Below, one piece after another: positions 7,457 through 15,391 of a stretch of DNA of 64,000 nt. The DNA comes from Paenibacillus sp. JNUCC-31. Lineage in GTDB: Bacteria > Bacillota > Bacilli > Paenibacillales > Paenibacillaceae. Position 1 is the stretch's first letter, and every line of letters begins with the position of its first letter. The stretch is from contig NZ_CP062165.1 of NCBI RefSeq assembly GCF_014844075.1, positions 2,356,001 through 2,420,000 on the forward strand, read 5' to 3'. Under the pieces are notes generated by a model. It made no database searches, was not told where the DNA came from, and worked only from the letters and a program-made list of their open reading frames with translations. The position numbers and the translations under genes are program-made.

Positions 7457-7726
7457 CTATGATTCACTCAAACTTACAGCAAACGCCTCTTCTTCCTCAT
7501 CTGCATAACCCCTGAAAATGATCTCTTCGATATCTTCATGATTAAATACATACGTATAATCCGCATTGATATACCCTTCAGGGTACAAACAGCCAATATA
7601 ATCGAACTGACGTGGTGGTTCCGTCATCAACATTTGCTTGCGTCCATAGATGACCAGCTTTTTGGTGCCTTCTTTCAAAAGGATGACGGAGCCATTGGGC
7701 AGTAAAGTGGATGTTTCTTTTTCCAT
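7457..7726 (-). CDS. DUF4176-family protein, type VII secretion associated
   Basis: The 89-residue protein MEKETSTLLPNGSVILLKEGTKKLVIYGRKQMLMTEPPRQFDYIGCLYPEGYINADYTYVFNHEDIEEIIFRGY has the LPIGSVVxL...K.MI.GR...DY.gc.yPeG pattern of DUF4176, a small cytoplasmic family repeatedly found beside WXG100/LXG genes in Firmicutes. Its biochemical role is unknown. It ends the minus-strand run that begins at 10290, 18 bases after the six-TM protein gene, with a good AAAGGAGGA ribosome site. Confidence 0.8.
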   Translation of the reverse strand: MEKETSTLLPNGSVILLKEGTKKLVIYGRKQMLMTEPPRQFDYIGCLYPEGYINADYTYVFNHEDIEEIIFRGYADEEEEAFAVSLSES

Positions 7727-7744
7727 AGTGATCTTCCTCCTTTA

Positions 7745-8479
7745 TCATTTTATGTTTGTAGTGGCATGAGCTTCATCCGACTTGTTCAACACTCGGCGAA
7801 GCCAGTAGTATCGGTGCACATCCATAATAAAGTGAAATACGACAAAAGCCAGCATAATGTACACACAGATGAGCACAACTGCTACGGTCTGCTGCGTAAC
7901 AAACGCCAGTGAAATGTTGGCCAGAAGATATCCAGCCCCCGTTAACATCGTTAGCGTAGCGATTGGCATTCGTGCGCCCGTATCCCCTTTTTTCCGCTGA
8001 GGGTACTGTTGCAGTTTACGCAAATGAAACTTCGCATACTGATATAAGGCAAATCCATATAAGACAAATGATCCAATGGCGTACCACGGCGTTGTTAGGC
8101 CCAATATGCCGTATGCGAACTTTTGCACAATGATCATAAAGCCCAAAGAACAGACAATCCCAAATACACCTCGAAACAGGACATAATTCAGCTGCAACTT
8201 TCGTGGTGCCACAATCAGAGCGATGGCCCACACATTCATCACCACCAGAAGCGGCAGGAGAACATAAGCGTATACGGGTTGGAACGGAACACTGAACACG
8301 GGAATCAACAGAAATAGGTTAAGAAAGAAAAGTACTAGGGTACCCGCACTGAACCGAATGCCCTCTACCGCATATACAGCCAGATAATTTTCGAACGCCT
8401 CCCGGTGATAGGGGGTTCCTTCATATATTGCAGAAACCGTGGTACCGGTCGTTGAGTTTTTACGTTTTTTGCTTGCCAT
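7745..8479 (-). CDS. Six-TM membrane protein in the type VII patch
   Basis: The 244-residue protein has a polar N-terminus and six hydrophobic segments at roughly 42-63, 70-91, 99-118, 131-148, 171-193 and 198-219, with a basic cytoplasmic loop near 153-170. I recognise no enzyme motif. Its ATG follows the TAA of the LXG-like gene directly (TAA-ATG), so the two are translationally coupled. By position it may be an accessory membrane factor or an immunity-type protein for the preceding secreted protein; both are inference. Confidence 0.75.
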   Translation of the reverse strand: MASKKRKNSTTGTTVSAIYEGTPYHREAFENYLAVYAVEGIRFSAGTLVLFFLNLFLLIPVFSVPFQPVYAYVLLPLLVVMNVWAIALIVAPRKLQLNYVLFRGVFGIVCSLGFMIIVQKFAYGILGLTTPWYAIGSFVLYGFALYQYAKFHLRKLQQYPQRKKGDTGARMPIATLTMLTGAGYLLANISLAFVTQQTVAVVLICVYIMLAFVVFHFIMDVHRYYWLRRVLNKSDEAHATTNIK

Positions 8480-9442
8480 TTATTTAAACCACCCCGCTAC
8501 TGTAGACCAGGCTTTCTTTGCACCATGCTTAACGACATCCTTCACAGAATCATCTTTCCCATCGCCATCCAGATCCATATTCATCGTTACTCCTTCCGCA
8601 AGATAAGTCAGGCCTACGGATACGCCCAGACCAACTGCGCCTACTGCCAACACAGGTGCTGCTGCAGGCAGAATAGCCGCTGTCAGGAGTGTCGCGCCAA
8701 CGGTTGTTGCCCCGCCGACAACAACGTTACCGATGATATCGCCAGCAATTTTGTCACTAGAAGCATTATGACTAATGTTCTCCTGAGTATCTGTGAAAAC
8801 ATCAATGCCAACACTTGCCCATCCCAACTTGTCTGTTAATGCAGATTTGACCGCATAACCCGGCTTGACCATAGAAGCTATTTCCTTGATCTGCGGGGTA
8901 GCGGTTCCATTGGAAAGTTTAGCTTCAATATCACGGACATAGTGAATTTTGTAGTCTCTGGGTCTGCCGTTCACAATCTTGTTATCTTTGACCGAATCAT
9001 AACTTTCACGAACCAAAATACGTGGCGTATTCCGGTCCAGCTCTGGCTTGACCATGTAGCCATTTTTCACGCGATATCCCAACCGGGCAACAGCCGCGGC
9101 TCCCGTCAGCGTTCCTACCGTACTTCCCGGTCCGTCAAATGGAGCGATTGGATTAATTCCGGTCAGCCCAAATGTACCACCTGACTGATCCTCCTGTTCC
9201 ATTCGCTCACGGGTAGTTTTCACAAATGCACTCAGTTGCTGCATATTCTGTCCAGCGTTCTGAAACCGTTGCTGGTGTGTCTGGTATAACCCGATGATGG
9301 TTTGACGATTCCCCGACTGCCAAGCTGCACCCTGAATGGAACGTTGCAGCGTGCCATCTACCTGCTGCAGTTGTGCGGTAACCTGTTCAATCTGCTGCGC
9401 GAGGGAGTTCAGGTATTCCGATTTCATGATAATTTTGGTCAA
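8480..9442 (-). CDS. WXG/LXG-like N-terminal protein, type VII secretion substrate candidate
   Basis: The 320-residue protein has an N-terminal helical hairpin of WXG100 type (about 1-95; QGAAWQSGNRQTIIGLYQTHQQRFQNAGQNMQQLSAF with the turn at AAWQSG), a linker, a middle region with KNGYMVKPELDRNTPRILVRESYDS, a Gly/Ala-rich hydrophobic stretch (about 230-290) and an acidic DLDGDGKDDS calcium-loop-like motif before a Lys-rich end. TTG at 9442 was chosen because AAGGAGG lies seven bases upstream; the ATG at 9478 has no ribosome site. The architecture, a WXG head plus a variable tail with hydrophobic segment, suits a secreted effector, but no known toxin domain is recognised. Confidence 0.75.
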   Translation of the reverse strand: MTKIIMKSEYLNSLAQQIEQVTAQLQQVDGTLQRSIQGAAWQSGNRQTIIGLYQTHQQRFQNAGQNMQQLSAFVKTTRERMEQEDQSGGTFGLTGINPIAPFDGPGSTVGTLTGAAAVARLGYRVKNGYMVKPELDRNTPRILVRESYDSVKDNKIVNGRPRDYKIHYVRDIEAKLSNGTATPQIKEIASMVKPGYAVKSALTDKLGWASVGIDVFTDTQENISHNASSDKIAGDIIGNVVVGGATTVGATLLTAAILPAAAPVLAVGAVGLGVSVGLTYLAEGVTMNMDLDGDGKDDSVKDVVKHGAKKAWSTVAGWFK

Positions 9443-9483
9443 CTGGACTTCCTCCTTCAACTTCGTAGATGATTCCATGTGGT

Positions 9484-10290
9484 TTAGACCACAGGCAACG
9501 TAGATAATGAACGTGTCGTTAGTAAAAACAGACTCTGCACCACCTCTTCTTCGGTCACCTTGAATGCTGTCAGATCTGTATCTTTCCCTTCAAGGAATAA
9601 CCAATTGCCATTGGTACTGCCCAGAAAGTAAATGGTTTGCGGCGTACCCTCCGTCCCGCGAGTGTACACGTCAAATTGTCCCCGTCTCCGGATCGTCTCG
9701 AAAGCATGGGATAACTCGTTGATCAACGATTCATTGAGATGATGGTCCTGCTGTAGAATCGATTGTATGGTCTCGATGTCTGATCCGATCGGTAACGCAG
9801 ATAGTTGCTGAAATGTTTCTGCCTGAATGGGTGTGCGCATCATTTCCTCTGCCGTATCGGGCAACTCGATCCGATTCCCGATGACCTGGAACAGATCCTG
9901 CAATTCCTCGTAAGAAGATAGTACCGCCTGATCCTGTGTGGGCGTCCATACCCACTCAACAATTTGCGTACCTGACAAAAAACCATAAGTCAGGGACGAT
10001 TCACCATCCGCTATATGCAGTTTAAGTCGGGTAACTGCACTACTGAGCTTACACCCCATCAGCAGGTTATGTACTTGCGGATGTAGAGTGACTTGTCCAT
10101 CATCTACTTCAATGACACTATCTTTAACCAGACGGTGAACAACTTGTTTATAAATGTACTCCGCCTGCTCACCCTCCAATAAAGGATCATTCAGATCCCT
10201 GATAAGCTGGTCCGCTTCGGGAATATTCATCAGTTGAAACAAAAACAAGGCCTCTCGGCCGGAACATTCAAACGATGTATATGAAGGCAA
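9484..10290 (-). CDS. Possible EspG-like type VII secretion chaperone
   Basis: The 268-residue soluble protein is first in the minus-strand type VII run. After a helical segment (EALFLFQLMNIPEADQLI) it has a winged-helix-like unit (YKQVVHRLVKDSVIEVDDGQVTLHPQVHNLL), then beta-rich stretches (SSLTYGFLSGTQIVEWVWTPTQDQAVLSSYEELQDLFQVI) and a second similar half. This order and length resemble actinobacterial EspG, the cytosolic chaperone of WXG/PE-PPE substrates, though I see no diagnostic signature and the assignment is a structural guess. TTG at 10290 is preferred because AAGAGGG sits six bases upstream; an ATG at 10326 has none. Confidence 0.55.
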   Translation of the reverse strand: MPSYTSFECSGREALFLFQLMNIPEADQLIRDLNDPLLEGEQAEYIYKQVVHRLVKDSVIEVDDGQVTLHPQVHNLLMGCKLSSAVTRLKLHIADGESSLTYGFLSGTQIVEWVWTPTQDQAVLSSYEELQDLFQVIGNRIELPDTAEEMMRTPIQAETFQQLSALPIGSDIETIQSILQQDHHLNESLINELSHAFETIRRRGQFDVYTRGTEGTPQTIYFLGSTNGNWLFLEGKDTDLTAFKVTEEEVVQSLFLLTTRSLSTLPVV

Positions 10291-10427
10291 GTCATTCCCT
10301 CTTTTCCTTAGTATAGAGATAAACATGATATGGAAAAGTCTATCATTTTATTGTAAAAGGATATGCAGCTGTGCTCAATGCGCCCACGCTCCTGATATTG
10401 GGATGATCAACCTGATTATATTTACCC

Positions 10428-10459
10428 AAAAAATGCATAGGGGCACAGCAAATGCCCCC
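10428..10459 (-). terminator. Rho-independent terminator downstream of the SUMF1-like gene
   Basis: On the minus strand GGGGCA pairs with TGCCCC around a seven-base loop and is followed by TATGCATTTTTTGGG. It lies about 30 bases after the stop codon at 10490 and separates this gene from the type VII operon. Confidence 0.7.
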
Positions 10460-10489
10460 GTCTCCCTACTACATTGTCCACTATAAAAT

Positions 10490-11536
10490 TCACGTTACCA
10501 AGTCCGCTAAACGAATCACTCTCCGGTAGTTCATATAATCGATCATATCCTCCCAGTCCAGTTCGCCTGCATTACCGTCACGATAGTATACGGCCGCAGC
10601 GGGCAGGAAACCGACCAACGGACCCATGCCGCCACAGATCATCGCGCCACCGTCGCCTCCTTTGGGCATCATGTTTCCAGACGTATCAAGCGTCAATTCA
10701 TAGTTATAGGGATCTCCGATAAACTGGACACCAAAAAAGTTGGGCAGCTCCAGATCATATGGACTATCATCCTCTTCCAATAGGGAAGGGTCAGGCTCTA
10801 CCGATTCATCCACAATTCCCTCCATCTCTTCAAGGCTTCCAAAATGCTTCAATTTCATCGTGTAGTCGAAGCTGTCTCCCCATGGAAATAACGTGCGACA
10901 GCCCCCTCCGTACAGATACTCCCACTCATCTTCAGTAAGCAAATCAAAACCCGCTTTTGCTTCTTCCTCGATAAGGTACTCCAAAGTCAAATCCTCATTG
11001 AACCAAAATATCTGTACTGCCTCACTTTGACGAACCAGACGGAACTCTTGATGCAGTTCATACTGGTTCAGATCGGACAGCTTGAATTTCTCCAACTCTT
11101 CGGCAAAATAGGTATTCTCCTGCGCCATCGCTTCATCTTCTGTCACTTCAATCCAGCCCATTGAATGGTTGCTGCACTCCACCAGCATGGGAGCAATGTG
11201 CACTTCCCTAACCGGAGACATCTGGCTACTTAAAAAAGAATCCACGTCCTCCACACCATACTCACTGACCGTCTCCAGCAAATCTGCGGAAGTTTGCTCA
11301 TTCATTCCATCCTGCCAACGATCCCAGCCGAGTGTAACCCGATCCCCAGGCACAAATACAAATCGCTGCTCATCATACGAAAATACACCTGTCTCGATTC
11401 GCTGACCGAATCGTTCAAATGTCTCCAATCCTTCATACTTCATACCTGTTGGAAAATGACTGACCATCCCCCGCAGACACTTCTCTTTTTCCTGAGCAGG
11501 TAACCCTTTCCATACCCTACGATTCAATACTTCCAT
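10490..11536 (-). CDS. SUMF1/formylglycine-generating-enzyme-like protein
   Basis: The 347-residue protein has in its C-terminal half the FGE-sulfatase-like pattern: FDLLTEDEWEYLYGGGCRTLFPWGD, then NFFGVQFIGDPYNYELTLDTSGNMMPKGGDGGAMICGG and a final YRRVIRLAD. Similar proteins in other Gram-positives use the same GGDGG-x-ICGG turn. True FGEs use two copper-binding cysteines in this region; only one (Cys300) is visible here, so formylglycine formation is doubtful. The N-terminal half (FVPGDRVTLGWDRW) is family-specific. ATG at 11536 follows a GGGGGAG ribosome site. It lies 68 bases after the gene at 11605 and probably shares its transcript. Confidence 0.65.
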   Translation of the reverse strand: MEVLNRRVWKGLPAQEKEKCLRGMVSHFPTGMKYEGLETFERFGQRIETGVFSYDEQRFVFVPGDRVTLGWDRWQDGMNEQTSADLLETVSEYGVEDVDSFLSSQMSPVREVHIAPMLVECSNHSMGWIEVTEDEAMAQENTYFAEELEKFKLSDLNQYELHQEFRLVRQSEAVQIFWFNEDLTLEYLIEEEAKAGFDLLTEDEWEYLYGGGCRTLFPWGDSFDYTMKLKHFGSLEEMEGIVDESVEPDPSLLEEDDSPYDLELPNFFGVQFIGDPYNYELTLDTSGNMMPKGGDGGAMICGGMGPLVGFLPAAAVYYRDGNAGELDWEDMIDYMNYRRVIRLADLVT

Positions 11537-11604
11537 GCACTCCCCCACCTTTACCTGTATCCTTATACACCAGCTCAACCTTGTAAGCCCTCACGGGCAT
11601 ATCC

Positions 11605-13293
11605 TTATTTCCCTGCGGCCTTTAACAGCTCCAACAACAATTCTTTCCGTCTTCCCTCTGCCTTGCGTGATAACGTTGCAAGCTTCTCTACCTTGCCCCA
11701 GATCGGATACAGCACACGCTCCACTTCATAGGTTTTCATTCCTTGCAGCGATTGGACCAGAAGTTCAAGTTTCTCCTCATCCTCCAGTTCTGGCTGGATC
11801 TTCAGCTTCAGGGAATCCGTAGAACGACGCAAACAGGCAACTAATGCAGGTATGACGCTGGCCGTTACACCATGTACCTCAGCAAAGGCAACGGTGAATT
11901 TATCCTGTACCAACTGGTGCTCATCATCCACTACACCCATGTAATATTCAACCAAAGGGAAATACTGCTTATCTGCCAGTCCAAGTCCAAAGGTTGCATA
12001 ACTGCCTGGCATACAGTTCTTTTCACCCTCTGTATCCGCATAAAATTCGAACTCTTCGATTGCTGCACGTGCATATTCTTCAAGCAGCGGATGCAGCTCC
12101 GGGTACTCCAGTGCGTTTGCGAAAAATCGATGTGTATCCGACTTCGCGAGACCTTTAATAGGCAGATACTGCTTCACGCTGGACTTGAGCTTGATCTTGT
12201 AACTTTTCGGAAAGCCCTGCTTCAGCAAACGGATAATAAAATCAATGGCTTGTTCGTAGGCAGCTGCTTCTTCCTTGCGAATGATGATGGTAATCATCGA
12301 GAACACATCGTTGGCTGTGCATTCCACCTGCTCATTTTTCAAATGGATATCATCCTCGGCATAGGTTCCGCTACCTTCCGTCATCATGCGCGCTGCTCGG
12401 TTACTGCCAAGCTGTTTCGCCAGCTCCAGAAAGTTGAGCCCCTTCGGTTTACTGTAGCTAGGCTCATAACGGAGAATCATCACGGCCACATATAACAGCA
12501 GATCAATGGGCTGTGCCACATGCTCCCCATGCTCACTCGGAGACGGCTCCCCCCCCAAAGAAGCACCTGGCTTAAGTGTATATTTATTGTCGCTGTACGC
12601 AGAAGGCTGCACATCAAAGTAGCGTGGCAAAAAATGATTCTCTGCCCATGAGGTTATGGCACGAATAATATCACCACGATGCTCCGCCAGGGCTTCTTGA
12701 CGCCCTTTGTTTAACTCCTGTATGCGATCATATTGCGTTATAGTCCACGCTACGTCCAGTTCAGGGAACAATTTCGGGTCAAGCAGGTGACGCGTCAGAA
12801 AAAAGGATTCCAACGGCTTGGTTGGATATGAACCTTTCAGCAGCTTCTGGTCTACGTATGTATGAATGCGCTCAAGTAACTGCTGCCTTTTCCCTTCGTT
12901 GATATATTCGAGCATGGTCACTTGCAGCTTTCCTTCTGTCGTTGGGAATTTCCCTCGAAAGGTAAACCGATAGTCAATCAACGGTGTATTCGCCAGCTCG
13001 TCCAATCTCCCCTGAACAACCGCTACAAGCCTGGGTTGAATCTCATTTCGCACCTGTTCCTCGGTAAAAGGACCGGGGTTCTTCGATTTTAATCCCTCAT
13101 CCAATCCAAGATCCACACTGTCTACCGTGGTCCGTCCAGGTCTGTAATCCAGCAAAATATCATTAAAGATCCCCATTTGCAGCGTTGTTCGCTTGACAGC
13201 CTTTTCAAGGTCACTCCGCTTCAGCTGTTCATCAAACCATTCATGAATTACCGCAATCATCTCTTCCATTGCCTGATCATGGAATGTACTCAT
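11605..13293 (-). CDS. Large cytoplasmic protein of unknown function (possibly DUF6138-like)
   Basis: A 562-residue soluble protein with no signal peptide or membrane segment. It is rich in helices and charged residues (MSTFHDQAMEEMIAVIHEWFDEQLKRSDLEKAVKRTTLQM; later DIIRAITSWAENHFLPRYFDVQPSAYSDNKYTLKPGA and LYVAVMILRYEPSYSKPKGLNFLELAKQLGSNRAARMM). It may belong to DUF6138, but I cannot confirm that. It starts the two-gene unit with the SUMF1-like protein and ends with a KKELL-type Lys/Glu-rich helix. No catalytic motif was identified. Confidence 0.75.
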   Translation of the reverse strand: MSTFHDQAMEEMIAVIHEWFDEQLKRSDLEKAVKRTTLQMGIFNDILLDYRPGRTTVDSVDLGLDEGLKSKNPGPFTEEQVRNEIQPRLVAVVQGRLDELANTPLIDYRFTFRGKFPTTEGKLQVTMLEYINEGKRQQLLERIHTYVDQKLLKGSYPTKPLESFFLTRHLLDPKLFPELDVAWTITQYDRIQELNKGRQEALAEHRGDIIRAITSWAENHFLPRYFDVQPSAYSDNKYTLKPGASLGGEPSPSEHGEHVAQPIDLLLYVAVMILRYEPSYSKPKGLNFLELAKQLGSNRAARMMTEGSGTYAEDDIHLKNEQVECTANDVFSMITIIIRKEEAAAYEQAIDFIIRLLKQGFPKSYKIKLKSSVKQYLPIKGLAKSDTHRFFANALEYPELHPLLEEYARAAIEEFEFYADTEGEKNCMPGSYATFGLGLADKQYFPLVEYYMGVVDDEHQLVQDKFTVAFAEVHGVTASVIPALVACLRRSTDSLKLKIQPELEDEEKLELLVQSLQGMKTYEVERVLYPIWGKVEKLATLSRKAEGRRKELLLELLKAAGK

Positions 13294-13423
13294 CCTTCGA
13301 CCACCTTCCCATTTATCTACTATCCATTAGCGACTGCTTCCCAAACACCTGGCTCTCATCAGACCATTTCTCAAACCATGTATGCCAAAAATACGTATTG
13401 ACGTTCGTATATTACCTAGTATT

Positions 13424-13485
13424 TTACTCTCTCAGGCAACCGCGAAACAATAAGTCTTACGCACGGTTGTACGCCGAGAGAGTAA
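13424..13485. other. Nested inverted repeat in a 346-bp gene-free stretch
   Basis: TTACTCTCTC (13424-13433) pairs perfectly with GAGAGAGTAA (13476-13485), and inside it CAACCG pairs with CGGTTG. The stretch 13294-13639 contains no convincing gene; besides this element it holds the terminator at 13530-13572 and presumably the promoter of the gene starting at 13293. It could be an RNA leader or a remnant; no known riboswitch class fits. Confidence 0.4.
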
Positions 13486-13529
13486 TGGATAATCTCTCCT
13501 GCACATGCTATGGAACCTGTTTGCCAAAT

Positions 13530-13572
13530 CAAAAACACCGAACTCAGGCGACTTCCCGCCTAAATCCGGTGT
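13530..13572 (-). terminator. Rho-independent terminator of the binding-protein gene
   Basis: On the minus strand ACACCG...AGGCG pairs with CGCCT...CGGTGT around GGAAGT, followed directly by TTTTT. It lies about 70 bases after the stop codon at 13640 and ends the kinase-regulator-binding-protein transcript. Confidence 0.85.
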
Positions 13573-13639
13573 ATTCACGAAAGACTTCTTCCCTTTTTTA
13601 TTACTTTAGTATGATTCATCTGTTGAATCATTCACAGGT

Positions 13640-15292
13640 TTAATTGACGGTTTTGAACCATTCGTTGACTTCCGTTGTGATTTGGTCGCCGCCCATGGAC
13701 TTCCACTTCGTCACGAATGCGTCGAATTCATTGAGGTCCACCTGACCGTATATGATTTTGCTGAACGTATCTTTTTCCAGCTTGTCGAGTGCGTCTTTCT
13801 TCATTTTCATGGTATCCGTAGGTGCACCCGTAAATTTGTTCTTGATGGCATCATCCTTATGAGCCACCACGACTTGAGCCGCAGCAAATACTTCAGGTTT
13901 GTTGGCAATTTTCGTATTTTTCTCAAATGGTGTTTCAGGCTCCTTGCCTGTAGCGAGTTCTGCCAACGTATCCATCATCAGGTTTGGAATCCGTGCACCG
14001 TCATACGTAATTGTGTACTTGAGGGGGGATACCCCATCTTTCACTTCAGCTTCACCAAGCACTTTGCCGTCTACAATATCAAAGTCATAGCCTTGGGCAA
14101 AGCCGTGTTCGAATTCGCTACCTACTTCCGGATTGGCAAAGTTATCGAACAAATAGTTCTGATACGTGAAGAAAATTTCCGGGTTCGCCATATCCTTGTT
14201 AATCAACACGACCCCGTTGCTCGCACCTGAACCGTGGTGATGGCTCTCGCCAGTAGGTCCGGTTGGCAGAGCGATGGCTTTGTAGGTAGCGCCGTCCACA
14301 TTTTTCTTCACATCATCGATCGGCCAGTTCGGCATCCAGTGTGGTCCTACAATGATTCCGGCTTTGCCTGCTGTAAACAGTTCCGCTGCCTTGATCTCGT
14401 CATATACGCCGGCTTCCTTCGGCAGATAGCCTTTGGACAACCAGTCTTTCATCGTTGCAAGTCCTTCTTTCACACCCGGTTGAACCGAGCCGTATTCCAG
14501 CGTTCCTTCTGCATTCAGATTCCATTGTCCCGGCATCGTGTTATACATCCCGAAGATCCAGCCGGATTCAGTCATCCAGGTATTGAGGGCATTTTTCATG
14601 CCAACTGTCAGACCGTACGTATCTTTCTTCCCGTTACCATCCGGGTCTTTATTCGTAAATGCATCCATTACTGCAACGAGCTCATCGATTGTTTTTGGTT
14701 CTTCCAGCCCCAGCTTCTTCAGCCAGTCTTCACGGATAAACATCACCGGGTCACCGTTGTAGGCATAGTCGAAGATCGGAATACCGTACCGTTTGCCTTC
14801 ATACATGTACGGGTACCACTCTTCCGAGGCGGATTCAGCAGCCCCTTTCCATGTATCGGAGGCATACTTGTCAAACAGCTCACCTGCATCGGTGAATTTT
14901 CCCGACTCAATCAACTCACGCACCAGATTGTAGTCACCACGGATGGAGACGATATCTGGCAGTTCTTCGTTAGCCGACAGGGAGAGGCGAAGCTTCGTGT
15001 AAAAGGCATCATTGGTCACGGACACAGCCCACGGTGTGGTCAGGTCGATGCCCAGTCGTTCTTTGGCCCATTTGGTGTGCACGTTGTTCTGTGCAGTCTC
15101 TCCGTTCTTGAACTTTGTATCATCATTCCAGGCTCGCAGATAGCTCATCTGAACCGCAGGTTCGTACTTACCGTCTTGCAGCGTAAGTGGCGCAGCCGCT
15201 TCCTTGGACGGTTCTTCCTTTGCCCCCGAGCTGCATGCCGTTACGGCAACCATCGTCAGTGCAAGCAATGCAGTCATCATTTTTCTATACAT
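13640..15292 (-). CDS. Extracellular solute-binding lipoprotein, LplA/YtcQ type
   Basis: The 550-residue lipoprotein has a signal peptide ending in VTAC (Cys20). Its length and motifs (EELPDIVSIRGDYNLVRELIESGKFTDAGELFDKYASDTWKG, RYGIPIFDYAYNGDPVMFIREDWLKKLGLEEPKTIDELVAVMDAFTNKDPDGNGKKDTYGL) are those of large binding proteins that serve LplB/LplC-type oligosaccharide permeases in Paenibacillus. GAGGAGGGG precedes the ATG at 15292. The cognate permeases are on the opposite strand at 19366 and 20465. It follows the response regulator by about 100 bases. Confidence 0.93.
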   Translation of the reverse strand: MYRKMMTALLALTMVAVTACSSGAKEEPSKEAAAPLTLQDGKYEPAVQMSYLRAWNDDTKFKNGETAQNNVHTKWAKERLGIDLTTPWAVSVTNDAFYTKLRLSLSANEELPDIVSIRGDYNLVRELIESGKFTDAGELFDKYASDTWKGAAESASEEWYPYMYEGKRYGIPIFDYAYNGDPVMFIREDWLKKLGLEEPKTIDELVAVMDAFTNKDPDGNGKKDTYGLTVGMKNALNTWMTESGWIFGMYNTMPGQWNLNAEGTLEYGSVQPGVKEGLATMKDWLSKGYLPKEAGVYDEIKAAELFTAGKAGIIVGPHWMPNWPIDDVKKNVDGATYKAIALPTGPTGESHHHGSGASNGVVLINKDMANPEIFFTYQNYLFDNFANPEVGSEFEHGFAQGYDFDIVDGKVLGEAEVKDGVSPLKYTITYDGARIPNLMMDTLAELATGKEPETPFEKNTKIANKPEVFAAAQVVVAHKDDAIKNKFTGAPTDTMKMKKDALDKLEKDTFSKIIYGQVDLNEFDAFVTKWKSMGGDQITTEVNEWFKTVN

Positions 15293-15391
15293 GAAACCCC
15301 TCCTCAATCACTTTGAATACCCTTACATGAAAAGGATAGTGCAGCCAGGGAAGCAAACATATATCACAATTTCAATGTTCATATTGATTTG

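Noticed and set aside
11872..12495. 207-codon plus-strand frame
   Set aside because: Antisense to the 562-residue minus-strand protein and without a ribosome site or protein-like composition.
13424..13450. CTCTCAGGCAA motif resembling the 3' part of a glycine riboswitch aptamer
   Set aside because: The matching upstream GGAGAG and ACCGAAGGGGCAA-type blocks and the following AGGACAGAG are absent, and no glycine-related gene follows.
14234..15316. 360-codon open frame on the plus strand
   Set aside because: It lies fully antisense to the binding-protein gene, has no ribosome site, and its product (Phe/His/Arg-rich) looks like a shadow of the coding strand.
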